Below, in pieces: positions 63,301 to 64,000 of a stretch of 64,000 nt of DNA. The notes beneath the pieces were generated by a model. The model worked only from the letters and a program-made list of their open reading frames with translations. It was not told the origin of the DNA and did not search any database. The position numbers were made by a program, and so were the translations under genes. Numbering within the stretch: the first letter of the stretch is position 1; every line of letters starts with the position of its first letter. The stretch covers positions 3,557,001 to 3,621,000 of the forward strand of contig JBBMOA010000021.1 in NCBI GenBank assembly GCA_037954235.1, written 5' to 3'. Origin of the DNA: Aulostomus chinensis (lineage: Eukaryota > Chordata > Actinopteri > Syngnathiformes > Aulostomidae).

Positions 63301-64000
63301 GTGAGGCTGAATGAGAGGTTGGGAGTTTATAAGGATGACAAATGGTTGTGGTGACATCTCGAACAAGCAGACTGAACTTTCTCAGTCCCCCAGTCTCCCT
63401 CCTCAGCATCCCTCGTTCAGCACGTATTACTGGTCCCCTCGCCGTTGCCTGGAGGTCAATAAACCCCACGCCGCAGGTCAGGAACTTCAGCGTATGTGAT
63501 AAGAATGAGAAGCAGCTTATCTCCACCCAGTAAACTTTAAAGGCGCCAGCCCGACTGCCTCTTTTCTATTTTTACATTAATATTATTGTGCAATGATTGG
63601 CTTTCATCTGATGTATCAAAGTACAATGCAGTTCCTGGATCCCAAATGATCATCCTCCATATAAACGTCATGTCGCGATGTCATCCACTAAAATTATGAT
63701 TTGCTAGGTTCGTCCTGAGTGGCTTCCGGCAGCGGTGCGGTCGATCATAACCACAAGCAGCTTCACAACATGGAAAGTCCCCTGAAGAAAAATCCCCCCG
63801 TCAGGCTCGAAGCCAGGCAGCGCTAACAGACGTGCCTCTCCGTCGGTGTGTTTTGATGCGAGCCGGGGCAGCTCAACCTGGTTCCTCACAGCCGTCATCC
63901 CCACAACAATCTGGTTATCTCTCTGACTCACACTGGACTGGACCCGTCTTTAATCTGCAGCCACCCACAGACTCAAATCCCTCACCCCCCCTCCCTTCGC
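57331..64000. other. Intergenic, no gene recognised
   Basis: A fragment at 57988-58015 (GGGGTTCACTCTGGATAGGT) resembles the SINE 3' tail. A CCT trinucleotide run lies at 58862-58885. Unique motif-rich blocks lie at 59330-59660 and 60480-60740. A poly-G run is at 62496-62510. A 75-codon open frame on the minus strand (63704-63931) has no recognised domain. Confidence 0.5.

Overview
The window is nuclear DNA from a vertebrate, most likely a teleost fish of the compact-genome, percomorph type. The signs are a vertebrate gene split by mostly short introns, many long CA/GT microsatellites, a Tc1-type transposon relic of the sort common in fish, and tRNA-like SINEs with a tail typical of teleosts. 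There are no operons, prokaryotic genes, CRISPR arrays or rRNA genes.

One protein-coding gene is certain. Bases 1-24440 hold the + strand gene for Enhancer of Polycomb homolog 1 (epc1), from coding exon 2 to the last exon. The first coding exon lies upstream of the window. Thirteen exons (3594-3753 to 22788-22860) join in phase into 801 codons plus a stop, ending in the signature C-terminus VAMEVT. A 3' UTR of about 1.6 kb ends at an AATAAA signal (24416-24421). EPC1 is the scaffold that joins the acetyltransferase KAT5/TIP60, ING3 and MEAF6 to the rest of the NuA4/TIP60 complex. Teleosts can carry epc1a and epc1b, and the window alone does not say which this is. The introns hold a Tc1 relic, a TTAA-type MITE, a foldback element and microsatellites.

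Bases 24441-64000 hold no gene that I recognise. The stretch contains two foldback repeat families with several copies, two tRNA-like SINEs that share a 3' tail, degenerate minisatellites, long CA/GT arrays, and several unique blocks rich in transcription-factor-like motifs that could be conserved regulatory elements. Two weak gene candidates are recorded with low confidence: a minus-strand terminal exon with a 3'-UTR-like region (33190-34132) and a phase-consistent three-exon model on the + strand (53146-54060).

No undescribed biological system is evident. The most testable unusual points are a frame-preserving 63-nt cryptic exon in the last epc1 intron, a 3' splice site whose pyrimidine tract is a pure TG repeat, a cluster of three CTCF-like motifs, and the two gene candidates.
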